Below are positions 1-12,012 of a DNA stretch of 64,000 nucleotides, in pieces. A program made the translations under genes and the position numbers. Origin of the DNA: Conus ventricosus. Its lineage: Eukaryota; Mollusca; Gastropoda; Neogastropoda; Conidae. The notes under the pieces were generated by a model. That model made no database searches and was not told the origin of the DNA. It saw nothing but the letters and a program-made list of their open reading frames with translations. The stretch lies in NCBI GenBank assembly GCA_018398815.1, contig CM031615.1, positions 58,942,514 to 59,006,513 of the forward strand. The letters run 5' to 3'. Within the stretch, counting starts at the first letter, position 1. Each line of letters opens with the position of its first letter.

Positions 1-440
1 TCTGTCCTGAGAATAATAATCAGATATCATATCATAGTGACAGAGGGTTTTTTTTTTCTTTTTTTGTTGTTGGTTTCTTTCAAAATGATGGCTGTGAGAA
101 TATCAACAGTCAGATAGCATAAAGCCAGAGTTTTGTTGTTGTTGTTGTCTTTTTTTGATTGGTTTCTTTCAAAAAGTGGCTGCATTTTGTTTTATGGTTA
201 GCTGTTTGCTTTGAGGAGTGGACTCTTCCAAGCTTTTCCAGGAGAGGGCTACTGGATAGTTGAAGTCATCAAACAAATGGCCATCAGTTGCATCTTAGCT
301 TGTTCAAAATATTAGGAGAGGAACACAATGGCTGATCTTGAAAACCATTTACGCTGATGTAATTTAATTGTAAGTACCGTCAAACTCCATGACCTTAGTT
401 TTGTGACTAGCAGAGCGTAAGGCAAGGTTTTACACTCCAC
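1..440. other. AT-rich DNA, no gene seen
   Basis: T-tracts and short GTT runs (about 60-155) with otherwise unremarkable sequence. I see no open frame, RNA gene or repeat that I recognise. Confidence 0.5.
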
Positions 441-445
441 AGATC

Positions 446-1755
446 GCTTAGACATATAGTCAGTGAGGGATTGATACTTAGACATACAGTCAGTGAGTGA
501 TTAACACTCAGACATGCAGTCAATGAGTGATTGACACTCAGACATGCAGTCAGTGAGTGATTGACACTTAAACATACAGTCAATGAGTGATTGACACTCA
601 GACATGTAGTCAATGAGTGGTCAACACTTAGACATGCAGTTAATGAGTGATAGACATGTAGTCAATGAGTGATTGACACTCAGAATACAGTCAGTGAGTG
701 ATTGACACTCAGACATGCAGTCAATGAGTGATTAACACTCAGACATGCAGTCAGTGAGTGATCGACACTCAGACATGGAGTCAATGAGTGATTGACACTC
801 AGACATACAGTCAGTGAGTGATTGACACTTGGATATGCAGTTAGTGAGTGATTGACACTCAGGCATGCAGTCAATGAGTGATTGACACTCAGACATGTAG
901 TCAGTGAGTGATTGACACTCAGACATGTAGTCAGTGAGTGATTGACACTCAGACATGCAGTCAGTGAGTGATTGACACTCAGACATGCAGTCAGTGAGTG
1001 ATTGACACTCAGACATGTAGTCAGTGAGTGATTGACACTCAGACATGCAGTCAGTGAGTGATTGACACTCAGACATGTAGTCAGTGAGTGATTGACAGAC
1101 ATGCAGTCAATGAGTGATTGACACTCAGACATGCAGTCAATGAGTGATTGACACTCAGACATGCAGTCAGTGAGTGATTGACACTTAAACATACAGTCAA
1201 TGAGTGATTGACACTTAAACATACAGTCAGTGAGTGATTGACACTTAAACATACAGTCAGTGAGTGATTGACACTCAGACATGCAGTCAATGAGTGATTG
1301 ACACTCAGACATGTAGTCAGTGAGTGGTCGACACTTAGACATGCAGTTAATGAGTGATAGACATGTAGTCAATGAGTGATCGACACTCAGAATACAGTCA
1401 GTGAGTGATCCACACTCAGACATGGAGTCAATGAGTGATTGACATGTAGTCAATGAGTGATCGACACTCAGAATACAGTCAGTGAGTGATCCACACTCAG
1501 AATACAGTCAGTGAGTGATCCACACTCAGACATGGAGTCAATGAGTGATTGACACTCAGACATTCAGTGAGTGAGTGATTGACACTCGGACATGTAGTCA
1601 GTGAGTGATTGACATTCAGACATGCAGTCAATGAGTGATTGACACTCAGACATGCAGTTAATGGGTGATTGACACTCAGACATGCAGTCAATGAGTGATT
1701 GACACTCAGACATGCAGTGATTGACTCTCAGACATGCAGTTAGTGAGTGATTGAG
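446..1755. repeat. 30-bp minisatellite, about 43 units
   Basis: Unit of 30 bp built on GTCAGTGAGTGATTGACACT followed by CAGACATGCA, visible as exact two-units-per-60-bases periodicity from about 840 to 1080. Units vary at a few fixed positions (CAGTCAG or CAGTCAA; ATGCAG, ATGTAG or ATACAG). A few units are shortened (about 650, 1095, 1370 and 1440), and blocks of variant units recur in the same order, for example around 1380-1450 and 1450-1530, which points to local multi-unit duplications. Because 30 is a multiple of 3, several minus-strand frames stay open with a 10-residue period. This is a by-product of the period and not evidence of coding. Confidence 0.95.
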
Positions 1756-1756
1756 G

Positions 1757-3789
1757 TATTTATCTCAGAGTTTCAGTGTGAATGGAAGTAAAGATCAAGG
1801 TTCGAACGGAAGGTAAGCTTGTCATTAACCTATCATTGTGTCATTATGCTTACAGCTGTAGAAAATAATGGGTCAGGTGAGTGAATACTTTTGATCGTCT
1901 TGCCATAACTTTTCCACATTCACACATCATGTGTTCCAAGCTTAACACACTTCTTTAGCCTCTTTGTTCAGTATGATTATCGGTTGACACGAGTGCATTT
2001 CACCTGTGCCCTGTCATGCATGTCAAGCAGTCTGCATTGTAGTAAGGTGAAAGCGTGAGTTTTCTCTTTCTCTGTCACTTTATGTAGGCGTGTCTCTGTT
2101 TGTTTCCCATTCTCGCAGCCTCTCTCTGGTTTTTCTGTTTCCTCATTCAGACTCCAAACTCCTGTTAAGGTGTAGCTCTGCAAGTCTTAAGATTCTTGTC
2201 TTTGAAGGTAAGATTCTTTTCAGGTCATTTTACTTTTCATTCAGTGTGTGTGTGGTGTGTCTGTGTTTGCATTGTGTGGGGTATAAGAGGACCCTGGTGC
2301 AACTTCATAACGTTCACATACAGAGGCTTGCACGTTCTTGACAGCCACAAGGTTCAAGTGGAAGAACATGCTCCGATATGTTCTTCCCACTGGATGGAGA
2401 AATGGGAAAGGTAAATGTATCTGGCCTGCAGACTGCTTCCGTTTTTTTTTTTGGGGTCCCCACTGTGAGGGAATGTGTTGGCATCCCTGTATGGACATTT
2501 CAGGCTCCAAATTTCCTCTTTTCTATAACGCTTTTTGACTCGGCTTTCCCGTTTTCCTGCTGCGTTGTCTGGTGAACTTTTTTTCTCTCCAGTATTCATG
2601 ATCCTTGCATCCGTCTTTCTTCCTGAAAGACTTGCATGCCCATGTTCTTTTTTTAAAAAAAAACCCAACCCTTTTTGCATGCTACCCATATTGTTGTGAT
2701 CTAGCAGATAGACAGGTATTCTGGCAAATTCTTCACACTGAAAAGGGGCACCAGCTGTCCATTCTGTAGTATTGTTTGCCAACAGAGCCTTTTTGTGTAC
2801 TTTTTTTATGTAATGATGTATTTGTTATAGTTAAAAAAAATGTTAAGAGAAGCAAGCGGAGCCACCGATGAACTTGATGTGGCCTAGTTTTACGAGCCTT
2901 AAGGATCTTGACAGTTAGTATACTGTGTTATCATGTGCTGCAGATTCTGTGAATAGAACTGTATGTGTTGTATGTATTTTCTGTTGGGGTTTGGGGGGAA
3001 CTGGTGACTGCCCCCTCCGGTCAGCTGGGCTTCAAGCAACGAAAAACACTGTCCCCACCGGCTGGCATGGCCAAGGCAGTTGCTGTTTCATCTGTTCCTG
3101 ACGCCTGTACTGATCAGGGAAACCTCACAGCGAAGGGAAAAGAGAAATAAAATTGAAAATAAGGAATCCTGGCCTTTGAACAAATTTTTCTTCACCTGAA
3201 ATGTGTGTTTCTGACTAGATTTACTTCCCCTGAAAGATTTAGTTTCTTTATGATTGAAAACTCTTTCTTCACAGATCTTTGAAATTTGTTTGTAAAAGGG
3301 TTCAAGCATACAGTAAATCTTGGTGAACATTTGTGGTATGAATGGTCTTTATCATGGTGATGATGATAATGATAGTGTTGAGTATTAATGTTAAATCTTG
3401 TACACCAGGGTATATATATACATATATATATATATATTTTTTTTTTTTAAAAGTTCAAATCTTTGCCGAGTCATCAGTATAATGACGGAAGAATTGTTAG
3501 CCTGCACTTTTTCCCCCACTACTTAATTGTTCGGCATTAGATAGATAGATATATACATAGATATTGCACCTTTTATTTAAAGATGTATGTAAGTTATGTA
3601 AGATAGTTGTTCCATACGGCTGTACAGTCAAGTATAACGCTTAAAATCGAAAGGAACTGAAATTCTCTTCTCGTGTTATCCAAATTTTGGGTATGCACCA
3701 GTGGCTGATTCTGGTGGACACGCTGTTGGCCATCACGGACCAGATGAAAACAAAAGGTGGATGAGAATGGGAGGAAGCGGATCAGTAAG
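1757..3789. other. Non-coding stretch with short AT repeats
   Basis: I see no convincing gene. The stretch has an A-tract at about 2653-2665, a (TA)n run at about 3409-3437 followed by T11, and GATA repeats at about 3541-3560. The short open frames here (about 60-140 codons) lack domain-like composition. Confidence 0.45.
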
Positions 3790-4413
3790 GCAGAACACAA
3801 GGAAGGAAGGAAGAATGGACAAACAGTGAACAGAAGGCTGGAAGAAAGTGACAGATGATTTCAAAGCACAGAATTTTCAGACGTAAGGATAAAAGTAAGA
3901 CAAGAGGGCAGAAACAAAGGGAATGAGAGATAATTTGCAAGCACAGAATTTTCAGATAAGATAAGATAATGTTGCTTATAGCCCAGCCGACCGCAAAGGG
4001 CCATATCAGGGCTGTCACCACGTTAAAGAATTTTCAGATGTAAGAATACAAGTAAGACAAGAAGGCAGAAACAAAGGGAATGAGAGATAATTTGCAAGCA
4101 CCGAATTTTCAGATGTAAGAATACAAGTAAGACAAGAAGGCAGAAACAAAGGGAATGAGAGATAATTTGCAAGCACAGAATTTTCAGATGTAAGAATACA
4201 AGTAAGACAAGAAGGCAGAAACAAAGGGAATGAGAGATAATTTGCAAGCACAGAATTTTCAGATGTAAGAATACAAGTAAGACAAAAAGGCAGAAACAAA
4301 GGGAATGAGAGATAATTTGCAAGCACAGAATTTTCAGATGTAAGAATACAAGTAAGACAAAAAGGCAGAAACAAAGGGAATGAGAGATAATTTGCAAGCA
4401 CAGAATTTTCAGA
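3790..4413. repeat. 75-bp tandem repeat, about 7 units
   Basis: The unit includes AGAATTTTCAGATGTAAGAA, a middle part around GGCAGAAACAAAGGGAATGA, and an end GATAATTTGCAAGCAC; 75 bp in all. The five right-hand units are nearly identical; the leftmost unit (about 3790-3870) is diverged. The array is interrupted at 3958-4026 by a LINE tail. A 25-residue periodic minus-strand frame through the array is only a consequence of 75 being divisible by 3. Confidence 0.9.
3958..4026 (-). mobile_element. 69-bp 5'-truncated LINE tail inserted in the 75-bp array
   Basis: The sequence matches the 3' end of the two full-length LINEs at 41575 and 48724, including GCTTATAGCCCAGCCGACCG and the terminal GATAA-type repeats (TTATC in element sense). 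It is flanked on both sides by the 13-bp direct repeat AGAATTTTCAGAT (3945-3957 and 4027-4039), of which a normal array unit has one copy. That is what a target-site duplication would look like. It could also be a SINE sharing this tail, but no tRNA-like head is present. Confidence 0.8.
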
Positions 4414-5235
4414 AAGTATGGATACGCTGACTTGATGTGAATGTGCCATTGTACTCATCAGTGATGTATGCATTATTTCAGATAATTTTTGAATAATTCC
4501 AAGATAACTTTTGATGTGTGCTCAGGTTTTCTTGCTTAATAATTAAGAAAAAAAAGGTGTGAGCTGTGGAGGAAAACAAGTTCAGTCAAACAAACTGTGT
4601 TGTTGTTGTTGTTGTTGTTGTTGTCGTACCCTGGCTAAAAGGCTCCAGGGATCATCCAAACAGCCGAAGTACTTGAACACTATGGTACAAGTGCATCAGC
4701 TGGGGATGAGAACATTACGCGTGTGACCGTTCTTGATTGCCCCGCCACATGGGCAACCACACTCTGACTTCGGGAGAGTTTTGTCATTATGAAAATGATT
4801 TTGTAAAGATTTATAAAAGAAAAAAGGAAGAAGGGAAGACTGAAAGGGAGAGGGAGGGGTCAGCAAAAGAGGGGGTTGGGTAGGGATGAAGGAAAAAGAT
4901 ATTTAAGTGTGTATGTCAAATCCTTCACCGATTGTATATGTAAACCATCATATTCCATTTCATGTACAGACCTACCTACCTTCTTTCTTTTAAAAATTTT
5001 TTTTTTAACGCCTCTTATAGAGAGACTTTTGTCTCTCCAGTGAGCCACATCGGTGATGCTGTCTGGTTGACTTTGTTTGTTCTTGGTACGTACCTGAGAC
5101 ATACCATCAGTAATTCTGGATGGTTTGGGGTGTAATAGTTGTCAGAATGGTGTCAGTGGTAGGTCGATGGATATGATTTAAAAATTTTTTTTTAAAACTG
5201 TTTCTCTGTTATCCATTGACGGTTATTTTGTTGTA
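4414..5235. other. Non-coding stretch with a (GTT)n run
   Basis: Contains a (GTT)n run at about 4600-4624, followed directly by sequence beginning GTCGTACCCTGGCTAAAAGG that could be an unidentified dispersed repeat. It also contains purine-rich DNA at 4820-4870. No gene recognised. Confidence 0.4.
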
Positions 5236-5303
5236 GTGCTGTGGCACAGTGGTTAGCATCACAGACTGAAATGGAGGTCAGAGGTCAAAGCCCTCATGAC
5301 CAG
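5236..5303 (+). other. Degenerate tRNA-like sequence, possible SINE head
   Basis: GTGGCACAGTGGTTAGCATC resembles a tRNA A box and D arm. The later GAGGTCAAAGCCC is spaced like a B box but lacks the canonical GGTTCGA. No acceptor-stem pairing is evident, so this is more likely the head of an old tRNA-derived SINE than a functional tRNA gene. Where its body ends is not clear. Confidence 0.35.
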
Positions 5304-6126
5304 TGTGGAAAAGTTTAGCCCTTGCTTTTTGAATAGTTATTGCCGTTATTTTTTTTTCTTTTCATGGCAAGAACAAATAATGAAAATTAACAGTAGGTAA
5401 GATTGAGTCAACTTGATTATTGTCTGTAAAAGGTGTTAGATTCGTAAAGAAAAGTGATTCTTAATTTTGGCATTTTTGATTAGAAAGAAGAGTTGATCTG
5501 CAGATTAAAATGTATAGATTAAGTACCTGCGTGTGTTTCAGTTTCATTTTTATTCAAAGTGGTAGAAAGACAGAATTCCTGGAACATATATGCAAACTGA
5601 TGCTTTCATTCATCACAGGGCAGTGGGTTTAAACATGGCTATCCTATAGTTTTAGGAATGAAACACTTCTATGAGAGCTGGTGAGAATTAGTGTGTGTGT
5701 GTCTGTGTGTGTTGCTTTTCTTAAGATCTAGTTACTTTTTACTGTTGCAGGGCAGAGCACTAAAACATAGTCATCCCATAAAGTTCTGTGAAATTAAGAA
5801 ATTCAGCAACAAAGTACTTTTATGAATGAAACTTCTTCTCGAAAACCTAGTGTTTCTTCCAACTGTTCACAGAGCAGTGCACTAAAATACTGTGAAACCA
5901 TGAAATTCAGCGATGAAATAGTTAAATCAGGAAAACCTCTTCTTGTACACCTTGTGTTCCCTCTTACTGTTCCCAGGGTAGTGCACTTGAACAGTGTTAT
6001 CCCCTAAAATTCAGCCACAAAACGCTTTAAAGAGGGGAGCGTCTTCTCGAACACCCAGTGTTTCTTCCAACTGTTCTCAGGGCAGTGCACTAAAACACTG
6101 TTATCCCATAAAATTCAGCGATGAAC

Positions 6127-6458
6127 GTTTTTTTTGTTTTGCTGTCCCAACTTCTGTGCCACCTCAGTAGCAGTGCACCCACGCCGATTATTCCGACACG
6201 CCGTTCACAGCCACAGCCCAGTCAGTCCCGCCGCAGCCCCGGCACCGGCAATCCACAGGGAGCAGTCATTGTCAAGTCGTCAAGTGGCAACCCACCGGAG
6301 GAGCCACTGCACTGCTGCCGAGTCACTTCGGTGGTGTTCAGTGGCGCCTGTTCTGATCCAACATACACAGGACACCACCTACTAAGCCCCCTACTGACAA
6401 CAATAATTGCTTAATTGCGGAGCCGGCGTGAGTGAGCTCTCCCTCCGGAGGGCGCCAC
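6127..6458 (-). mobile_element. 332-bp retroposon-like insertion with an A-rich tail
   Basis: A GC-rich block interrupts the ~115-bp array and is flanked by near-identical 11-bp repeats, CAGCGATGAAC (6116-6126) and CAGCGACGAAC (6459-6469), consistent with a target-site duplication. On the minus strand it ends in an A-rich tail (the plus strand starts GTTTTTTTTGTTTTGC), which suggests retroposition in that orientation. I do not recognise the family. The 97-residue open frame in it is not conserved-looking. Confidence 0.5.
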
Positions 6459-7029
6459 CAGCGACGAACAATTTTAAGAAGAGGGGTTTCTTCTCTGAAC
6501 ACTTGTGTTTTTTCCTAGTGTTTCAGGGCAGCGCACTAAATCATGAGGTGGCATCCTGTAAAGCTCAGGGATGACACACTGGTATGAGCGGGGCTGCTTC
6601 TCTCAACGCCTGGCGTTTCTTCCTACTGATTCAAGCCAGGGCGCTAAAATGTTATCCAGCAAAGTTCAGAGGTGACGCATCTGGAAAAAAAAGGGGGGGG
6701 GGGGGATTCTTCTCTAAACATGTAGCATTTCTTCACACTATGTCAGGGCAGTGATCGAAAAATCATTATCCTGTAAAGTTCAGGGACGAAACTTTTGTTA
6801 TCAGGAGAGCTGCTTCGTTGACGACGAGGGTTTCTTTCTGCTGTTTCAAGGCAGGGCTCTGAAAACTTGGTTATCCTATACATGAGTTCAGGGACAAAAC
6901 ACTAGTTTTGAGGGAGGGCTCATTCTGTGAGCTCCCAGAATGTTTGCCAACTGTTAAGGGGCAGTGCACTCAAACATGGTTATGCTGCAGAACAGCTCAA
7001 GGCTGTAACACTTATTATTGGGAGTGGGT

Positions 7030-7063
<34 letters not shown>

Positions 7064-7154
7064 GGGGAGGGGGGGTAGGGGAGGCTTCCTTCTCAGAACC
7101 TTCAAGTTTCTTCCTATTGTTAACAGGTTGAAAGGTGAAAGGTTAAACTTTCCG

Positions 7155-7410
7155 TAGTCAAATGGCCATAGAGGCAGTGAACTATCAGAGGTTCACTGTG
7201 TCTAGGACATGACATGATAGAGGGCGGAGCCCATCCCTCACATTCCGCCGCCTTTCACCTTCCCTGAACCGAATCAGCAACCATGTGCTGCTGGATGGAC
7301 AGGGAGGGTGTACGAGCTCGAGCTGAAAAAAAAAAATCAGCTCTCACATGTAGTAGAAACTCACAACCATGCAAACACTCTGACCATTGGAGCATGGCCC
7401 CTCTGTTACT
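7155..7410 (-). mobile_element. Possible tRNA-derived SINE fragment
   Basis: This segment breaks the degenerate tandem array. Read on the minus strand it starts with CTCCAATGGTCAGAGTG, like a tRNA A box, and continues to GGTTGTGAGTTTC, a weak B-box-like block. An internal T/A tract lies near 7327-7336. Boundaries are approximate and no clear target duplication was found. Confidence 0.3.
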
Positions 7411-7948
7411 TAAACATGGTCATCCTGCAGAGGGGTTTGGGGCTGGGACACTTGTATGCAGGAAGGCGAGGAGGGTGAGAGGTCTCCCCTGAACACCAGG
7501 ACTTTCTTCCTACAGATACAGGGCATTGCACTGAAACAGAATTGCCTGTACGGAAGTTCAGGGACAAAACATTTGTAGAATGGAGGGGTGTGAGGAAGGT
7601 GGGGGGGGGGGGGGGGGGGGAGGAGATGAGGGGGAGGCTGCTTCTTTGAACACCTCACAGTTTGTAGTATCGCAGGGTGGAGTACTAAAACATGGTCATG
7701 AAAATTGAAATTAAAAGCGACCCTTTTCAAAAGTGTCGGTGGAAGATTCTGACCGGATGTGGAGTTGACAGCTGGTGAGAAGTATGCAACGAAATCTGCT
7801 GAAAACTATTTGCTGCAATGTGTTGCTGAATGTTCAGGTCGCATTTGACGGATGATTTTAAGGTCATGATGGTGATTGTTGCAGGGGTACGCAGCCATCA
7901 CGCGGTGCGGGAGCAGTGGCGGGGCAGGTGGTGAGGCCGGCTCAAGGG

Positions 7949-8743
7949 GGGAAAATCGTCTGTAAGTCGAGGGCTTGGTTTGGTCTGTAGATTATGGGGA
8001 ATTGAAATGGGGGGGGGAAAATCGTCTGTAAGTCGAGGGCTTGGTTTGGTCTGTAGATTATGGGGAATTGAAATGGGGGGAAAATCGTCTGTAAGTCGAG
8101 GGCTTGGTTTGGTCTGTGGATTATGGGGAATTGAAATGGGGGGAAAATCGTCTGTAAGTCGAGGGCTTGGTTTGGTCTGTGGATTATGGGGAATTGAAAT
8201 GGGGTGAAAATTGTAAGTCGAGGGCTTGGTTTGGGTCTAGATTATGGGGAATTGAAATGGGGGGGGGGGGGGGGGGGGGATCGTCTGTAAGTCGAGGGCT
8301 TGGTTTGGTCTGTAGATTATGGGGAATTGAAATGGGGGGGAAAATCGTCTGTAAGTCGAGGGCTTGGTTTGGTCTGTGGATTATGGGGAATTGAAATGGG
8401 GTGAAAATTGTAAGTCGAGGGCTTGGTTTGGGTCTAGATTATGGGGAATTGAAATGGGGGGGGGGGGGGGGGGGGGGGGGGGATCGTCTGTAAGTCGAGG
8501 GCTTGGTTTGGTCTGTAGATTATGGGGAATTGAAATGGGGGGGGGGGGGGGAATCGTCTGCAAGTCGAGGGCTTGGTTTGGTCTGTGGATTATGGGGAAT
8601 TGAAATGGGGTGAAAATTGTAAGTCGAGGGCTTGGTTTGGGTCTAGATTATGGGGAATTGAAATGGGGGGGGGGGGGGGGGGGGGGGAATCGTCTGTAAG
8701 TCGAGGGCTTGGTTTGGTCTGTAGATTATGGGGAATTGAAATG
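7949..8743. repeat. G-tract minisatellite, 12 units of about 60-80 bp
   Basis: Each unit holds AAGTCGAGGGCTTGGTTTGG, then a GTCT...GATTATGGGGAATTGAA segment, then a G-tract of variable length (4 to about 23 G). Unit length changes mainly through the G-tract. From about 8160 a larger block of three unit types (GTGAAAATTGTAAG type, long-G type, GTCTGTAGATT type) recurs, giving a second level of periodicity. Peptide-like frames here follow the repeat and are not genes. Confidence 0.93.
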
Positions 8744-8745
8744 AA

Positions 8746-9134
8746 AGAGTAAGAGGTAGGTGTGTTTCCTATTGAGGATATGTGTGCTAATATTTGTGAT
8801 GATTTTGATTGATTTGGACTCGCTGAGGAAGGGATGGTTTATTGTTCACGTGATTATTCCCTGAGATAATGAAGGCATAGTGGAGATGAATAAGAGGTAA
8901 ATTCAGTGCTGTTGTGTTACAGAGATCCAACACTGCCCATGAATAAAGTTGTCTTGACAAATACATAAGGCTGACAAAACTACCTGTATGTCTGTCAGAT
9001 AAAGAACAGGTTTCATTTCAATTCCTGCTTGGTGAATGTTGCATCATCATCTCACAGTGGACTGCATAGAAACAGACGTCAAAACTTAACTGACTTGTGA
9101 CTTGAAGTAATGGCGACGTGATGACAATATGGAT
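8746..9134. other. Unannotated stretch
   Basis: Nothing recognised between the G-tract minisatellite and the LINE fragment. Confidence 0.4.
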
Positions 9135-9135
9135 C

Positions 9136-9370
9136 AGAATGTTCACAGCTTTCTGGCAAGAAGGTTTCAGGAGTTTAATGTGACCAAGAAAGTTGAGCTT
9201 TTGGTCGAAAATAACTTCCAGAAATTTGGCCTCCTTTACAGCTGGAATGGGAGATTTCCCTCTTTAGATTTTAGGATCGGCAAAGAACTTTTGAAAATTA
9301 TGAAAATGAATGTACTGTCTTAGTAGCAGAAAATGTAAAGCCATTGCTGCAGAAGTTTCGGTGGAACAGA
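9136..9370 (-). mobile_element. Old fragment of the I-type LINE (RT to RNase H linker)
   Basis: The plus strand parallels 43095-43320 of the full-length LINE: CAGAATGTTCACAGCTTTCT, TTGGCCTCCTTTACAGCTGG and AATGGGAGATTTCCC all have close counterparts there. The fragment corresponds to the ORF2 linker between reverse transcriptase and RNase H. It is much more diverged than the two intronic copies and lacks both ends, so it is an old relic. The 64-codon plus-strand open frame over it is antisense to the element. Confidence 0.75.
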
Positions 9371-12012
9371 GGAGACAAACTGGCCTAGGTTGCGGAAAGT
9401 TTGACATGGCAAGTGTACGTAGCCAAACACAGAGTGTAGGGAAAAAAAATCAGTTTTTATCCAGAGCATTGAACAGGGGAGATCATCTGTTTTTCTAACT
9501 GGTCTCCTTTGTATTGTTGGCAATTTTTCAGATCTGACAGACCGTCCACCTCGCGTGAAAGGACCCAAGAACATGCCAGCAGAGTGGTCTGTCCCTGGCA
9601 AGAATCCTCATGGCGGAACATTCCTGTGAAGCTTGATGCGGTTGGTCATGGCCAAGTACAAACTGTATATCCTTGTTTCATCAAGGTCTCACACACTACT
9701 TACATGTGGAGGGGGATGTTGTTGTTACCTCCTGTCAATGTACAGCTGAGATTATGTACGGTTACAGATATTTTGATTTTCAGTTCTCTTGGAAATCGGT
9801 TAAAGAAGGGATATATAAGCAAGAACAATGATGGGAATAGTGTCTGTATTAAGTAATTCGTTAGTCCGTATCCTCAACATTCCATAGTTCCTTTATCGAT
9901 CCCTTTAAGAAATGTGGCAAGTGCCATGTTTTTGATGTAGCACGATTTAGTTGCCAATGCAATGCTTTAAATGCTATGCCAAAAATGAAAAATGTAAACA
10001 AAACAAAAAAAGAAACAAAGAAAGAAAACCTGGTTCATGGACTTAGTAGGGGCTTAAACAGAATTAAGACAAGGTAGATCTTGAGCATGTAGACTTGTTT
10101 CATCAAATCATTGTCATGTTCACTACGAAGAGCAAGTGTTCACTACGAAGAGCAAGAAAAAGTAGAAGAACAACGCTGCCAAAGGCGATTGTAATTTTGC
10201 TGCCTTGTCTATTGGTTTCATTGTCAGCTTTTTTTTTTCTTTGTTTTTTGTTTTTTTTTGTAGGTGAAGTCAAAACCAGGCAATAAGTAGTGTGAGATTT
10301 TCGTCATCTTAGTCCGCCATCATGTCTTGGGTGAAGGGAAGTGTGATTGGAAGTCCTGTCGAGTTTGATTTTTCGTATGGCATACGAGTGCTACGCTTTA
10401 ATTCGGAATGTTAATGTCAAAATATGACGTTGTTCTTTTGAGGTCTTGGCAGCTTTGCTTTTGCTTTTCTTCCTCGTCCTTGCCTTACTTTGAAATGTTT
10501 TTTTTTTCATTGTGAAGACCTGTGACCGTGTTGTTTGAGTGAAGCAGCAGACACCTTAATAGCGGGGATTTTTTACAGGAGTGATCTTGGTTGTATGTGA
10601 ATAAGGTCATGGAAACGGGGGGAAAATCACGATAATTTGTCTGTGCAGGAAAAGAGATTGGGTATCCAAAAATTACTGTTTTCAGTGATCTGTCCAGTTA
10701 AACAGATTAGCGATTAGCGATCCAATCTCAAGAACTGGAGATTATGGAAGACACTTGGAATATAAGTTAGAAAACCAGATGGATTGTAATCTCACATGTG
10801 CACACATTTTGTTGGGATGTATGTGCCAGAGCACAAGGAACTGTTTACAGTGCACAGTTTGATCAAGTCTGTCATCGTCACGAAGGACAGAACCAAGAGG
10901 AAAACCATTCATTGTACAGATACAGTGTGTCTGCATAACAAAGTTTCAGGAGACAACTGCTCTTGTCCTCCAATATCTGCTCCAAACTATTGAAATCACA
11001 AGAAGTTAGTCACAGGTTTATACAATATGCGAAGATGGTACAAGAAAGCTGATAAGGTATGATAATGATAGTATGACCATTTCTTTTTAAAGGCCTGTAA
11101 CCGTTAATGACCCAAAGTCGATTTAAAAGCTGTCTTGGGTTTGAAGTCTGGTTGCTTTCATTCATGGTAGAATCTCGCCACAATCACTGAAATAACGAGT
11201 CTTAGAAACTCAAAATGTTGATGACTAAATGAACATACCAGAAGGCTTTAACGTAGTCAGCTTCTAATCTACTTGGACTGATTCTGTACGAGTTGGACAG
11301 TGCTTAGAACCAATAAACAGCAGCACCAGTTATTTTTTTTAAGGATTGGCAAGAATTTTCAGTTCCCATTTGTTTGTATGAAAGGGAGATTACCATTGGT
11401 TTGATGACTTCAGGTAACCGTTAGCGGGCTTTTGGAGAAGCCGAAGTGCGGTCTTCGAAACCAACTTACCACACAGAATACATCACAGCAGTCATTTTGA
11501 CAACTCGGTTGTCATGGTATCTGACAGCTGCTTTTGGAGAAGCTGTCTTTTGTGCACAATTTTTTTCCTTTAAATCCAGAGTTCTTGGTGGTCTGTAACA
11601 GGTCAGTGACAGAATGTTTTGGTCGTCCAGCACAGAAAAGTTTACTCAAAATCATGCAAAGCTTGTATGAACCAGGGGATTGTAATGGAGAAAAACGAGG
11701 CTCTTGGTCAAGACTGCAAAATGTTTTATAAACAGTGTTGTCATGCTTTTATGACTGGTGTTTTTACTGGACTCGTCTAAAAAACAACAACAAAAACCCA
11801 ACATTTCCGTGCAAACGTTTTCACGATGAAAATATTTATGTGTTGTGGAGCTTTGCTTTTGTTTGATCTCTGTCCCAGAAATTTCCGAAGGGTTTTTCAA
11901 CATCCTTTGCTGTATGTCATGAACAATTTTGCGTGCCACATTTTGTGAGCCTTTGGGGACCTACATTTTTGATGAAGATCAGTGAAGCCTTGCCGTACAT
12001 CAAGTCACCAGG
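9371..12012. other. Non-coding stretch, no gene recognised
   Basis: Only small features are visible: an 18-19-bp tandem duplication of TTCACTACGAAGAGCAAG near 10119-10155 and several T-tracts (10230-10260, 10498-10508). Open frames are short and without recognisable domains. Confidence 0.45.

Larger units (their letters stand above)
5560..7735. repeat. Old degenerate tandem repeat, about 105-130 bp units
   Basis: A phrase close to CAGGGCAGTGCACTAAAACA recurs near 5615, 5750, 5870, 5968, 6076, 6526, 6635, 6745, 6850, 6957, 7520 and 7673. It is usually preceded by a TGTTTCTTCCTACTGTT-like segment and followed by ATCC...AAAATTCAG. Units are strongly diverged, so the array is ancient. It is interrupted by insertions at 6127-6458 and probably about 7155-7410, and by G-runs at about 7031-7062 and 7601-7621. 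Confidence 0.75.

Noticed and set aside
407..1691. Several minus-strand open frames with a CLSVNHSLTA or MSECQSLTDC 10-residue repeat
   Set aside because: The frames exist because the DNA repeat is 30 bp. Multiple frames are open at once, there is no signal peptide or non-repeat flank, and composition follows the DNA repeat.
446..1755. CRISPR-like look of regularly spaced 30-bp repeats
   Set aside because: There are no unique spacers between repeats and the sequence is eukaryotic; it is a plain minisatellite.
4015..4473. 152-residue minus-strand frame with a 25-residue hydrophobic repeat
   Set aside because: It is the translation of the 75-bp tandem repeat, and its C-terminal end runs into the LINE tail insertion.
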